NCBI GenBank assembly: GCA_963747965.1
Contig: CAVVGZ010000007.1
Location: 124,001 to 188,000 of the forward strand
Length of the DNA: 64,000 nucleotides
Source: CAVVGZ01 sp963747965
Lineage (GTDB): Bacteria > Chloroflexota > Anaerolineae > Anaerolineales > Anaerolineaceae
Reading direction: 5' to 3'
A model generated the notes under the pieces. It searched no databases. It was not told where the DNA came from and saw only the letters and a program-made list of their open reading frames with translations. Positions 35,693 through 45,439 of this stretch are shown here, piece by piece (position 1 is the first letter of the stretch; the number at the start of each line of letters is the position of its first letter). The position numbers and the translations under genes were made by a program.

Positions 35693-36172
35693 GTGCTGCC
35701 TGAGGCTCCAGGTTGTTATGGATTGGGTTTTTTGCTACCGGATAATCGAATTATTTCGATCGGCAGCCTGGGTGAATGCCGGTTAGATAGGGGAAGATAT
35801 ATCTACTTTGGCAGTGCAATGGGTCCCGGTGGTCTTCGGGCTCGAATAAGGCATCATGTCTTACCGAAAAAGAAACTCCACTGGCATATTGATTATCTAC
35901 TCATTGAAAATACGCTTTCTTTCGTCTGGTATCTACTTGGGAAAGAATCCATGGAATGCGGATGGTCTCAAAGTATCGGCCGGATAGAAAAAATTGAATA
36001 CCCAATCACTGGATTTGGCTCATCGGATTGTCGGTCTGGATGTACTGCACATTTATTAAAAATACCAGAAGGATTTCCCAATAAAGTGATTGGTGATATG
36101 CTGAAATCTGTTTCTGGAAATTCAGATCTGACATATATAGAAGGGGATCTCTTAGCCAATCACGTGATATGA
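35693..36172 (+). CDS. GIY-YIG (DUF123-type) nuclease-like protein
   Basis: A 159-residue protein of the DUF123/GIY-YIG family. The two motif strands appear in the divergent form typical of DUF123: GCYGLGFLL at residues 7-15 and GRYIYFGSAMGPGGLRARIRHH at about 33-54. HWHIDYLL and a Cys-containing GFGSSDCRSGCTAHLL follow. Members are predicted nucleases, but no activity is established for most. The start is GTG 35693; there is no clear ribosome site, so it is uncertain. Confidence 0.75.
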   Translation: MLPEAPGCYGLGFLLPDNRIISIGSLGECRLDRGRYIYFGSAMGPGGLRARIRHHVLPKKKLHWHIDYLLIENTLSFVWYLLGKESMECGWSQSIGRIEKIEYPITGFGSSDCRSGCTAHLLKIPEGFPNKVIGDMLKSVSGNSDLTYIEGDLLANHVI

Positions 36173-36211
36173 AAAAGAATGGGGTAAAATCAATAAGACA
36201 GTTCTGGAGGA

Positions 36212-36764
36212 ATGCTTTTGTATCAGTATATTAAAAAATATATTCTTTTAATAATTATCGCAGGTGTAATCATAATACTCGACCAGTATACAAAAACCCT
36301 GGTTAGAACAAACCTGGCACTGGGAGAAGTATGGTCACCCTGGGAAAGCCTTTTACCCTATGCTCGAATTGTTAAACTGGCACAATACAGGGGCTGCGTT
36401 TGGAATTTTTCAGGGTGGGGGCACTATTCTTGCTGTATTAGCTGTATTGGTTGTAATGGTGATACTATATTATTATCCACGAGTTCCCAATGCCGAATGG
36501 GTGCTGCGCATAGCCTTGATTTTACAGCTTGGGGGTGCAATTGGGAATCTAATAGACCGAATTAATTATGGCCATGTGACCGACTTCATTTCGGTGGGCA
36601 CATTTCCGGTTTTTAATGTCGCTGATTCGAGTATTTCAGTTGGGGTAGCAGTATTGATTATCGGATTGTGGTTTCAAGAAAGGAATGAAAGAAAACAGTC
36701 GAATGGAGAGGGGAAAATAAATCCCAATGAGGCTGCTTCTATAAATGGAGAAGAATCTATTTGA
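36212..36764 (+). CDS. lspA: Lipoprotein signal peptidase LspA, interrupted by a +1 frameshift
   Basis: Aspartyl membrane protease that removes lipoprotein signal peptides after Lgt acts. The first frame gives the N-terminal helix and the DQYTKTLVR segment. It loses register before the conserved NWHNTGAAFGIF, which is in the next frame. Removing one A from AAA 36374-36376 yields RIVNWHNTGAAFG. Both catalytic aspartates are present downstream (GNLIDRINYGHVTDFI and VFNVADSSI), and a hydrophilic tail of about 35 residues follows. GGAGG at 36205 is only two bases from ATG 36212, so TTG 36218 may be the real start. Confidence 0.9.
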
Positions 36765-37681
36765 ACGATAATTGTTACAAATTTACCTTCTCGGGAGAAA
36801 AAGGTTTCCGGCTGGATAAATTCCTTACAATTCAGGTCCATGAAATATCCAGAAGCCAGATACAAAACCTAATTAGACAGGGATGTGTATCAGTAAACAA
36901 CATTGTCACAAAAAAAAATGGATTTGCGCTGGAAACGGGGGATGATATTCAATTATTTATACCTCCAGCACAGCCAGTTGATCTTATTCCTGAAAACATA
37001 CCCCTTGATATTATTTTTGAAAATACAGATCTAATAGTAATAAATAAACCAGCCGGAATGGTTGTTCATCCTGCAGTTGGACATTCCAGTGGTACTTTAA
37101 TCCATGCTGTATTAGCCCATTCCCCAGATATTGAGGGCATTGGCGGGGAATTAAGGCCGGGGATCGTTCATCGTCTGGATAAGCAAACCTCGGGTTTGAT
37201 ACTTGTGGCAAAAAATGATAGGACACACCGTTTTCTTCAGGAACAGTTTCGCAGCCGGGCTGTAATAAAACTGTACCATGCCCTGGTCGATTCTCATCCC
37301 CCAACACCTTCTGGGAGAATCGAAGCTCCGATTGGGCGGGATCCAGCCAATCGTAAACAGATGGCAGTTGTCCAGGAGAATAAGGGAAGAATTGCAATAA
37401 CAGAATACTTTACGAAAGTACGGTTTGCTCACCATACATTTTTGGAAGTTCATCCAATTACGGGGAGGACACACCAAATTCGGCTCCATTTAGCTTATCT
37501 GAAATGTCCTGTGGCCGGTGATAAAATGTATGGTTATAAAAAATCGAGTCTTGAGCTTGACCGCCATTTTCTCCATGCATCAAGTATCGAAATAAGAATC
37601 CCCGGAAAAACCGAACCTGTCCGTTTTGATGCGCCGCTTCCTGAAGAACTAGAATTCTGGCTGAAAAAATTAGCATATTGA
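36761..37681 (+). CDS. rluD: RluD-family rRNA pseudouridine synthase
   Basis: A 306-residue RluA/RluD-type enzyme. It has an N-terminal S4 RNA-binding domain (RLDKFLTIQVHEISRSQIQNL) and a catalytic domain with VVHPAVGHSSGTLIHAVL and the active-site aspartate motif IVHRLDKQTSGLIL. RTHQIRLHLAYLKCPVAGD follows. RluD modifies 23S rRNA helix 69; RluC- or RluA-like specificity cannot be excluded. The start is TTG 36761, overlapping the lspA stop by four bases. lspA-rluD pairing is widespread. Confidence 0.93.
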   Translation: MNDNCYKFTFSGEKGFRLDKFLTIQVHEISRSQIQNLIRQGCVSVNNIVTKKNGFALETGDDIQLFIPPAQPVDLIPENIPLDIIFENTDLIVINKPAGMVVHPAVGHSSGTLIHAVLAHSPDIEGIGGELRPGIVHRLDKQTSGLILVAKNDRTHRFLQEQFRSRAVIKLYHALVDSHPPTPSGRIEAPIGRDPANRKQMAVVQENKGRIAITEYFTKVRFAHHTFLEVHPITGRTHQIRLHLAYLKCPVAGDKMYGYKKSSLELDRHFLHASSIEIRIPGKTEPVRFDAPLPEELEFWLKKLAY

Positions 37682-37939
37682 TTTGTGAAGAAGATATTAA
37701 GTCAGCCATTTTTTATGGAATTTGAGAACGGACAGGGGATAAATTTTTAAAATGGTCTAACTGATTTTCAACCAGGTCGTTTTTTTTGCATGTGCGTTCG
37801 AGTCTGCAACCCTAACCGGGTTTTTACTTGAGTATCGGCTGCGTCCAATAATAATTGGATACAGATAATTTGATGGATTTTATTGGGTTATACAAAAATA
37901 GTATCCATCCTGTCATTTAATTAAATAATTCAAACCAAA
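37682..37939. other. Intergenic region between rluD and punA
   Basis: About 260 bases with no supported gene. It contains a short tRNA-like patch (around 37755-37810: an anticodon-arm-like segment and GTTCGAGTC) and a weak five-base hairpin followed by T near 37808-37828. Neither forms a credible complete element. Confidence 0.4.
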
Positions 37940-37968
37940 TTGATTTTCAAGCACAATTTCGGAATACT
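37940..37968 (+). promoter_or_regulatory. Candidate punA promoter
   Basis: TTGATT (37940-37945), a 17-base spacer and AATACT (37963-37968) lie 52 bases upstream of the punA start. Both hexamers are partial matches. Confidence 0.4.
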
Positions 37969-38019
37969 TTAAATAAAATTATGATTTAATCCAAATCAAT
38001 CAAGCATGTGGAGGACCGG

Positions 38020-38860
38020 ATGGAAGAATATATCACCCTGCAGGATATCGATGAAGCAGTAAATTCAATTATTTTAAAAACAACCTGCAAGCCAACAATT
38101 GGATTAATACTGGGTTCGGGTTTGGGAGAGCTGGCTGATGATATACAGGACCCTGATATTATTCCAACCACTGAGATTCCCAACTGGCCATCATCCACCG
38201 TAATGGGTCATAAAGGGTGCCTGGTTTTAGGGTCCCTGTCCGGGAAACAAGTATTAATATTGCAGGGTAGATCCCATTATTACGAAGGATATAGTATGGG
38301 GCAGGTTGCCCTGCCGGTAAGGGTGATGCTGCGAATGGGTATAAAAACATTGTTTGTAACGAACGCAGCTGGTGGTATAAATCCTGATTTTAGCCCTGGC
38401 GATGTGATGCTCATCACCGATCAATTGAATCTTATAGGTATGGCAGGATTAAAATCCTTTACGTGGGCCAAACTTGGAACTATTTGGCCCTAGATTCCCG
38501 GATATGAGCCAGGCTTATGATAAAAAGTTAATGGCCGATGCCAGATATTCTGCCAGGTTGGTGGGTGTTGACCTTAAAGAAGGGGTTTATGCCTGTCTGG
38601 CAGGTCCTTCATTTGAATCACCTGCAGATCTAAGATTCCTCCGATTAGCTGGAGCAGATGCAGTTGGTATGTCGACTGTGCCTGAAGTGATTGCTGCAAG
38701 GCACGGTGGGATGTCTGTCCTGGGATTTTCTGGAATTAGCAATAAAGCCAACCTTGACGGATCTACCATAACAACCCATGAAGAAGTTCTGGAAGCGGGA
38801 CGGATCATTGTTCCAAAATTAAAATCGATAATTATGCAGTTATTGTCCGGGATGGACTAA
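38020..38860 (+). CDS. punA: Purine-nucleoside phosphorylase PunA, interrupted by a +1 frameshift
   Basis: Cleaves purine nucleosides with phosphate in purine salvage (trimeric PNP family). ATG 38020 has GGAGGA upstream and is preferred to GTG 38008. Motifs in the first frame: LGSGLGELADDI, MGHKGCLVLG, LQGRSHYYEGYSMGQV and TNAAGGINPDFSPGD. The second frame resumes with LELFGPRFPDMSQAYD and holds the active-site AGPSFESPADLRFLRL and GFSGISNKA. Removing one A from the AAAA run at 38451-38454 recreates NPLRGPNLELFGPRF, the family consensus, giving about 280 residues. Confidence 0.93.
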
Positions 38861-38905
38861 GCATAAATCATCTTGGAATAATTTCCGGGAAATAGAAATT
38901 TTGGT

Positions 38906-39589
38906 ATGGAAAATATACTCAATTTTTTTGTAAAATTTGAGGTGTGGATTTACCTGCTTTTATCTTTTGTAGGTATCTATTACATCAGAAAAGTAATCTT
39001 AGCCCTACAGGAGTGGCGTTCCTCCGTTTTTGGATTGGAAAAAGAATATGCTCAACGGAGGTTTAGTGGGGCGATGAGCATCATTTTGCTATTATTATTC
39101 TTTGGATTTGCTGAGTTTATCTTCGTAACATTCATTGCACCCGGGTATCCGAGTATGAACCAGATCACCACGCCTACAATCGACCTTTTGGCAACCATGG
39201 AACCTACCCTTGCACCATTGACAGGGACTTTAAACCCACCGCTAACTGATCTGGCAGTTGAAAATGTTCCTGATTCCGAGGGGTGTGTACCTGAGCAGTT
39301 GGAATGGATTGACCCAGTTCAGGGTGCGGAAATTGCCGGTACCATCGAATTAAAAGCGACAGTCAACATGGATAATATGGGTTTTTTCAAATACGAATTC
39401 AGTTCAACAAATGGTGAAAGGTGGGTCACAATAGCAGCAAATACCGGAAAAAAGATAGAGGAAGTGCTTGGAGTCTGGGATACGTCCCAGCTAATTCCAG
39501 GCGACTACTTATTAAGATTAATTGTTACTGACAATAAGGGGGATAATCTCCCCGGATGCCGGATATCTATCCGGATCATATCACCGTAA
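38906..39589 (+). CDS. Uncharacterised two-helix membrane protein with extracellular beta domain
   Basis: No family was recognised. The 227-residue protein has two membrane helices (about 12-30 and 56-80) joined by a short charged loop (LQEWRSSVFGLEKEYAQRRF). A Pro/Thr-rich linker (about 88-115) follows. The C-terminal domain, from CVPEQLEWIDPVQGAEIAG to the end, has the strand spacing of an Ig/fibronectin-like fold, ending GDYLLRLIVTDNKGDNLPGC. It lies between punA and a GNAT gene on the same strand. A sensor or surface-binding role is possible but unsupported. Confidence 0.6.
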   Translation: MENILNFFVKFEVWIYLLLSFVGIYYIRKVILALQEWRSSVFGLEKEYAQRRFSGAMSIILLLLFFGFAEFIFVTFIAPGYPSMNQITTPTIDLLATMEPTLAPLTGTLNPPLTDLAVENVPDSEGCVPEQLEWIDPVQGAEIAGTIELKATVNMDNMGFFKYEFSSTNGERWVTIAANTGKKIEEVLGVWDTSQLIPGDYLLRLIVTDNKGDNLPGCRISIRIISP

Positions 39590-39604
39590 TCTGGAGTAAA
39601 AAAT

Positions 39605-40147
39605 ATGCCAAAAATTGAAATACGAACTGCTGCAAAATCCGAGATAATGGAATTAGCATTAATTTCTCAAAACTATGAAACGAGCCATGTATGGCAAATG
39701 AACAGGATAATGGAAGATAACGATGTGTCCATCAATTTCCGGGAGACTCGCCTGCCACGATCTGTAAAAGTGGAATATCCCTATCCGATAACTCAATTGG
39801 AAGAAGAATGGGATCAAGCGGCAATAATTTTAGAGGCAAGAATTAAGGAAAAAGTTGTAGCATATCTACGAATAAAAGATGGTGTAAATAAGAGAATCGC
39901 ATGGATCGTTGATCTGGTGGTAGATGTGCGTCATAGGAGGCAAGGGATAGGCACTTCACTGGAGCTGGCGGCTTATGAATGGGCAACCAAAAAGAATTTC
40001 GATCAAATTATGCTCGAGATGCAATCCAAGAATTATCCTGCAATCCAGTTTTGTAAGAAATTGGGATATGAGTTTTGTGGTTATAATGACCAATATTATG
40101 CGAATAAGGATATTGTATTATTGTTTGCGCGACCGGTACGGAATTAA
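39605..40147 (+). CDS. GNAT-family N-acetyltransferase
   Basis: A 180-residue acetyltransferase. The GNAT core is seen from residue 75 on: strand 4 in WIVDLVVDVRHRRQGIGTSLELAAYEWA, with the acetyl-CoA loop R-R-Q-G-I-G, and the C-terminal LEMQSKNYPAIQFCKKLGYEFCGY. The substrate is unknown. It starts at ATG 39605 with GGAG upstream, 15 bases after the preceding gene, and probably shares a transcript with the next membrane regulator. Confidence 0.82.
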   Translation: MPKIEIRTAAKSEIMELALISQNYETSHVWQMNRIMEDNDVSINFRETRLPRSVKVEYPYPITQLEEEWDQAAIILEARIKEKVVAYLRIKDGVNKRIAWIVDLVVDVRHRRQGIGTSLELAAYEWATKKNFDQIMLEMQSKNYPAIQFCKKLGYEFCGYNDQYYANKDIVLLFARPVRN

Positions 40148-40165
40148 ATACACCCCAGGTAAATT

Positions 40166-42073
40166 ATGCCAAATGATATAAGCCAGGTATTGCTGGTCTT
40201 TTTTAGGACCATCAGTCAAATTCTAACGGCAGGCATTGCTATTACGGCATTCTCCCTGTTCCTGTTCTTGTTAACTCTTAATCTCAAAGACAAAGTTATC
40301 CGGGCGTTTGGCATCATACTGATTGCATTTGTAATTATCTATACATCCGAGGCGTTTGGAAGCACCGCTTCTTCGTTAGGACAAATAGACTTTTGGTTAC
40401 ATTTCCAATGGATTGGAATAATCCTATTACCAGCTGCATATTTCCAATTTTCAGATGCAATTCTTGCGACCACCGGGAAACCCAGCCTTGGAAGAAGAAC
40501 ATGGACTTTACGGATTATATATTTTGTTTCATTCGTATCCATGGTTCTGTTAGCGAGCAATAGATTTGTCGGTTCCCTGGCTGATAATTCGGACCCCGTT
40601 GTCCGTTTAACCCCTACATTATTCACGCATCTATTTTCCGCCTTTTATCTTCTGATTATGATTCTTTCCTGGTACAACTTCACCAGGGCTTACAAAAGGA
40701 CAACGACCAATACAAGCCGGCGGAGGGTAGCCTATATTCTTATCGGAGGATTTGTCCCGGCAATCGGTTCATTCCCATTTTTACTATTTGGCTCCCAATT
40801 TGCTGCACAGCATTCCTTATTTTTCTGGATGGTTGTTGCATTCCTGAACCTGATCTTAGGTGGATTCATCGTCATAACTGCTTACGCCGTAGCATTTTTT
40901 GGTGTTTCCTGGCCAGATCGATTGGTAAAAAGCCGCCTCCTGGTTTGGATTTTACGTGGCCCAATTATCGCAAGTTTAGCTTTAGCAATTACAACTATTA
41001 TTCGCCGTTTTGGGGAAATCTGGGGTACAAGTTATACTGCATTGGTGCCTGTAAGTATGGTTGTAACGATTGTGGTAGGGCAATATTTGATTACAATACT
41101 TGCTCCCCTCTGGGAACGTTGGTTTATTCCTGCTCAAATGCGGGAAGAACTATCCATTGTAAAGCGTTTGGAGAATAGTTTCCTCACAAAGCAGGATTTA
41201 AGTCAATTTCTTGAAATGGTGTTGGCAGCGGTATGTGACCAGCTTCAGGCACCTGGTGCTTATTTAGTATCACTGGATGATAACGATCTGGAACTTGTGG
41301 TGACAGTAGGAGCCGATAACTTTGATGATTTAAAGAACTCAGAAGATATTGGCAATATACTTTCAACAAATGGGGTTGAAAACGGCATTTTTTCATGGAG
41401 TGAAAATTTGCTTGTACCCCTTATTCATTACCCTGAAAATGAAAAGAAAGATTTATTAGGATTTTTGGTGGTTTGCAGTGTCGGCAGCAGAATATTGGGT
41501 TCCGAACAACGCGATACGCTTCATATGTTAGCAAATCGAGCAGAGATGGCTTTACGAGATCGGGAATTACAAAAGAGAATTTTCACATCTGTTGAAGAAT
41601 TAACACCTCAAATTGATTTAATACAAAAGATGCGTGCTGCCGGTTCCTATGATAATAAGGTGCTTCTTCTGGGCGATGGACCGTTAGGACAAAGTGATCT
41701 GGTGCAAATTGTGAAGGAAGCCTTAACCCACTATTGGGGGGGACCAAAACTAACCAACAGCCCGTTGATCAAATTACAGATCGTTCAAGAAGCATTAAAA
41801 ACGCACAATGATAATGATGCCAACGCACTTCGATCCATTTTACGGGAGGCTATCGATCGAATTCGACCAGAGGGGGAACGGCATTTTACCGGTGAATGGA
41901 TATTGTATAATATTCTAGAAATGAAATTTATGGAGGGGCGGAAAGTAAGGGAAATTGCCCTAAGATTGGCCATGTCTGAGGCTGATTTGTATCGTAAACA
42001 AAAAGTAGCCATTGAGAATGTTGCTAAAATTATTATGGATATGGAAGAACAATCCAGAATTTCGGTGAATTAG
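40166..42073 (+). CDS. Polytopic membrane protein with GAF-like domain and C-terminal helix-turn-helix
   Basis: A 635-residue protein with roughly eight to nine helices in its first 320 residues, resembling the 7TM sensor modules of histidine kinases. A GAF-like region (about 345-470: FLEMVLAAVCDQLQAPGAYLVSL to RDTLHMLANRAEMALRDRELQ) follows. Instead of a kinase, the protein ends in a helical region with ILEMKFMEGRKVREIALRLAMSE near 585-605, which looks like a sigma-70 region 4 or related helix-turn-helix. No histidine-kinase H, N or G boxes are seen. It could be a membrane-bound one-component regulator (inference). Confidence 0.65.
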   Translation: MPNDISQVLLVFFRTISQILTAGIAITAFSLFLFLLTLNLKDKVIRAFGIILIAFVIIYTSEAFGSTASSLGQIDFWLHFQWIGIILLPAAYFQFSDAILATTGKPSLGRRTWTLRIIYFVSFVSMVLLASNRFVGSLADNSDPVVRLTPTLFTHLFSAFYLLIMILSWYNFTRAYKRTTTNTSRRRVAYILIGGFVPAIGSFPFLLFGSQFAAQHSLFFWMVVAFLNLILGGFIVITAYAVAFFGVSWPDRLVKSRLLVWILRGPIIASLALAITTIIRRFGEIWGTSYTALVPVSMVVTIVVGQYLITILAPLWERWFIPAQMREELSIVKRLENSFLTKQDLSQFLEMVLAAVCDQLQAPGAYLVSLDDNDLELVVTVGADNFDDLKNSEDIGNILSTNGVENGIFSWSENLLVPLIHYPENEKKDLLGFLVVCSVGSRILGSEQRDTLHMLANRAEMALRDRELQKRIFTSVEELTPQIDLIQKMRAAGSYDNKVLLLGDGPLGQSDLVQIVKEALTHYWGGPKLTNSPLIKLQIVQEALKTHNDNDANALRSILREAIDRIRPEGERHFTGEWILYNILEMKFMEGRKVREIALRLAMSEADLYRKQKVAIENVAKIIMDMEEQSRISVN

Positions 42074-42152
42074 CAATAACATCTTGTGGATTGTACCTTT
42101 TAGTTTTGATTTTATTTATTCTCTGGATCAGTTGAGAAAAGGTATCAGAATA

Positions 42153-43115
42153 ATGGTAATGGAAAAGGATGTCTTGCCCCGGAAAAATCAAGGGAATTAT
42201 CCTGGCATGGATGAGGGTTGGTGGGAGTCTGTCATGTCTGACGAGGTGTTTGTGGAGGATACCAGTTTTCGATCCTATTCCAAACAGCAAGAAATGATTA
42301 TTGAAGAAAACCATTTGGATTGGACAAGAGTTCAAAACCTATTTGAAAATGATGAAGTTGTGAAATTAAAAGTTAGCGGATTCAACAGGGGGGGATTGCT
42401 TGTCCAGGGTTTTGGTATCTATGGATTTGTCCCTGTGTCCCACCTGGTCGATTTTTGTATTGTAGATTGTGAAGAGGCGCGGAAAGAAAAATTATCCCAA
42501 TATTCCGGGAATTTTCTAAATCTAAAAGTGATTGAGTGCCAACCATCTCTAGATAGGATCGTCCTATCCGAGCGAGCAGCCCAATCTGGTGAGGGGAGCA
42601 GGAAAAAATTATTCCAAAACTTAAAAAGTGGAGAAATAATCTCCGGAATTGTTACGAATATTACCGATTTTGGAGTTTTTGTTGATCTGGGTGGAGTGGA
42701 AGGCCTGATTCATGTCTCAGAACTATCTTGGGGCAGGGTGCAGCATCCCAATGAGGTCTTGCATATTGGAGCTAAGGTTAATGCAGTCGTTTTGAAGATT
42801 TGCATGGAGAGTTCCAGAGTGGCACTTAGCCTAAAACGAATCTATCCCAACCCGTGGGATCACTTATTGGAAAAGTATACTGCAGGCGATATAGTTGATG
42901 CGTCTATAACATCCATTATGCGTTTTGGAGCGTTTGCCCGGTTAGAAGAAGGTGTGGAGGGCCTAATCCATGTTTCATCTATTGATATATTACCAAATCA
43001 AGGCAGCATGAACGATATCCTTAAAATTGGACAGATGATTAAGGTAGAGATTTTGCACATTGATGTAAATCGCCGGCGGCTTGGATTAGCTTTGCATTTT
43101 GATAAAATCGGGTGA
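42153..43115 (+). CDS. S1 RNA-binding domain protein (ribosomal protein S1-like)
   Basis: About 320 residues with three recognisable S1 repeats: a divergent one (VVKLKVSGFNRGGLLVQGFG, GFVPVSHL), a canonical one (GEIISGIVTNITDFGVFVDL, GVEGLIHVSEL) and a third (GDIVDASITSIMRFGAFARL, GVEGLIHVSSI). Such proteins bind mRNA during translation initiation or act as regulators. The frame is open from 42084, but ATG 42153 gives a sensible N-terminus. It overlaps the upstream end of the ftsK frame, suggesting coupling. Confidence 0.85.
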   Translation: MVMEKDVLPRKNQGNYPGMDEGWWESVMSDEVFVEDTSFRSYSKQQEMIIEENHLDWTRVQNLFENDEVVKLKVSGFNRGGLLVQGFGIYGFVPVSHLVDFCIVDCEEARKEKLSQYSGNFLNLKVIECQPSLDRIVLSERAAQSGEGSRKKLFQNLKSGEIISGIVTNITDFGVFVDLGGVEGLIHVSELSWGRVQHPNEVLHIGAKVNAVVLKICMESSRVALSLKRIYPNPWDHLLEKYTAGDIVDASITSIMRFGAFARLEEGVEGLIHVSSIDILPNQGSMNDILKIGQMIKVEILHIDVNRRRLGLALHFDKIG

Positions 43116-43128
43116 GGAATTGGCAGCA

Positions 43129-45318
43129 TTGAACAAAAAAGAAAAAAGTACAAGTAAAAAAAAAGAATCGCATGATAACCCGGAAATTATTCCAACCGCA
43201 CCCCTGCCCGGTAAATTTTTAGCATCCTTTTTGCGTTTTGAGCGATTTGGGTGGGATATTTTTGGAATTATCCTACTCACATCAAGCCTTGTTTTATTAG
43301 CCGGTTTACTTGGCTTGACCCGGGGTTTCATCCTTACCCCACTTGTTCGGGAACTAAGTATGGGCCTGGGATGGGGAGTCTATCTTGCAATAGCCTTACT
43401 ATTCCTTTTTTCTTACATTATCCTTAAGCGAAGTTATCAGAAGTCACAAATCTCATTGGGCCAGATTCTTGCTCTTGAAGGATGGCTTTTTATTGTAGTT
43501 GCTCTCCTCGCTGAGTTGGGCGGTCATTCCCTCCAAAGAGCTGAAAGTGGTCTGGATGGAGGAGTAATTGGCTGGGGATTGGCTGAATTCATTTCTCAAT
43601 TCCTGCCATCTCCTTTTCATATAGGACTATTACTGGTATTTTTCGTATTTTTTCCAATCTATGGTTTTGGTATACACAAGCCACTCGTTTCTATGATTGA
43701 AGAGTGGCTTCGAAACACTGAAAAAAAACCTGATGATTCTCAAGGTTTGGAAAAAAAACCTGTTCTCATAGTAACGACAGAAAGTGCTGTAACAATCACC
43801 AGGGCTAAGAAACGGCAAACATCCCATGCTTTGAAAGGTACTGCTGATACAAAAAAAAGTAACCGGCAATTACAGAATTTACCGTCATACGACTTACTGA
43901 TTAATGAACAAGTAACAGTGATGGATGAAGGATCAATCCATGCCACGGCCCAACTTATAGAACAAACACTGGCTGAGTTTGGTATACCCTCCAGAGTTGT
44001 AGGCTATCGGGTAGGCCCTACAGTGACTCAGTTTGCGGTTGAACCGGGATTTATTGAGAAGGTAGATTCAGATGGGCAAGCAGCCAAGCATAAGGTCCGC
44101 GTTTCCCAGATTTCCGGTCTAGGGAGGGACCTGGCTTTGGCTCTTTCTGCACACAGGCTGCGGATAGAAGCACCAGTCCCTGGCAAATCATTTGTTGGAA
44201 TTGAAGTGCCAAATGATAAGAATGCTGTTGTCCGATTAAGACCACTACTGGAATATGCTGATCTCCAGACGGATAAATCTCCCCTAACAATTGCTTTGGG
44301 GAAAGATGTTTCTGGAAAACCTTTGCTGGCGGACCTGGGACGGATGCCGCATTTATTAATTGCTGGAACGACAGGCTCCGGTAAATCGGTGTGTATCGCC
44401 TCAATTACAATCAATCTTGTGATGAATAATCCACCGGAAGATCTACGCCTGGTTATGCTGGATCCAAAAAAGGTGGAACTCTGGCGGTTTAATGACCTTC
44501 CGCATTTAATCGGTAAAGTTGAAACCGAATCAGGTCGAATGCTGGCTGTACTGCGGTGGGCACTGGTTGAAATGGATCGCAGATATCGTTTGCTTGAACA
44601 AGTCCATGCCAAGGATTTAGAAAGCTATAACCAAAAAATGACTCGCAGGAACCAGGAAACCTTGCCAAGAATCGCAATTATTATTGATGAACTTGCCGAT
44701 TTGATGATGTCAGTCCCAGATCAAACCGAACATGCTTTGGTGCGACTTGCACAAATGGCAAGAGCGACGGGGATGCACCTGGTGGTTGCTACCCAGAGAC
44801 CGAGTACTGACGTGGTCACAGGATTAATTAAAGCCAACTTTCCAGCGCGGATATCATTTTCTGTGGCGTCCTCAATAGATTCCAGGGTAATACTGGATAC
44901 CAATGGTGCAGAAACCTTACTCGGCAGGGGGGATATGCTGTTTATAAATGCCGAAATTGGAGCTCCGGTGCGTGCACAGGGGGCTCTGGTTACCGATATG
45001 GAAATGGATCGAATAATCAATTATTGGAGACAAACCATTCCTGCCGGAGAATCCGAAGTGCCTTGGGAAGAACAAGTTGGAGAGGGTGATGACGGAGCAG
45101 ATATAATGATCGATAAAGCTGTTGAGGTGGTTAAATCCGAACAACGAGCCAGCGTCTCATTGCTGCAAAGAAGGCTGCGAGTTGGATATCCAAGAGCAGC
45201 GCGCTTGATGGATGAATTGGAACTTATGGGTATCGTGGGACCCTCCCAGACAGGAGGCAAAGACAGGGATGTCTTAATCCCTCCGGATGAAACCGAGGAT
45301 GAAGGTGAAAGCGGATAG
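43129..45318 (+). CDS. ftsK: DNA translocase FtsK/SpoIIIE
   Basis: Septum-associated DNA pump that clears chromosomes during division. About four membrane helices occupy residues 40-190. A polar linker follows, then the alpha and beta motor domains with Walker A LIAGTTGSGKSVC and Walker B IAIIIDELADLMM. ATQRPSTDVVTGLIKANFPARI is a family signature. A C-terminal gamma winged helix (SVSLLQRRLRVGYPRAARLMDELE) recognises orienting DNA sequences. The start is uncertain: TTG codons at 43099, 43120 and 43129 are possible, with GTGAGGAA at 43111. The product is about 730 residues. Confidence 0.93.
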   Translation: MNKKEKSTSKKKESHDNPEIIPTAPLPGKFLASFLRFERFGWDIFGIILLTSSLVLLAGLLGLTRGFILTPLVRELSMGLGWGVYLAIALLFLFSYIILKRSYQKSQISLGQILALEGWLFIVVALLAELGGHSLQRAESGLDGGVIGWGLAEFISQFLPSPFHIGLLLVFFVFFPIYGFGIHKPLVSMIEEWLRNTEKKPDDSQGLEKKPVLIVTTESAVTITRAKKRQTSHALKGTADTKKSNRQLQNLPSYDLLINEQVTVMDEGSIHATAQLIEQTLAEFGIPSRVVGYRVGPTVTQFAVEPGFIEKVDSDGQAAKHKVRVSQISGLGRDLALALSAHRLRIEAPVPGKSFVGIEVPNDKNAVVRLRPLLEYADLQTDKSPLTIALGKDVSGKPLLADLGRMPHLLIAGTTGSGKSVCIASITINLVMNNPPEDLRLVMLDPKKVELWRFNDLPHLIGKVETESGRMLAVLRWALVEMDRRYRLLEQVHAKDLESYNQKMTRRNQETLPRIAIIIDELADLMMSVPDQTEHALVRLAQMARATGMHLVVATQRPSTDVVTGLIKANFPARISFSVASSIDSRVILDTNGAETLLGRGDMLFINAEIGAPVRAQGALVTDMEMDRIINYWRQTIPAGESEVPWEEQVGEGDDGADIMIDKAVEVVKSEQRASVSLLQRRLRVGYPRAARLMDELELMGIVGPSQTGGKDRDVLIPPDETEDEGESG

Positions 45319-45439
45319 GTTGATTTTGGATTTTTTCTATCCACTCACGAACAATTTTCAATCAATCTCGTATTTGCTTGACAGTTCAAGGGCTGTGGGA
45401 TAGCATAAACCGCAATTAATAGAGTGGAAAGGATCGAAT

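Noticed and set aside
37750..37815. tRNA-like patch with an anticodon-arm-like CTGATTTTCAACCAG and a T-loop-like GTTCGAGTC
   Set aside because: The acceptor and T stems do not pair and a T-rich tract interrupts the fold; at most it is a decayed tRNA fragment.
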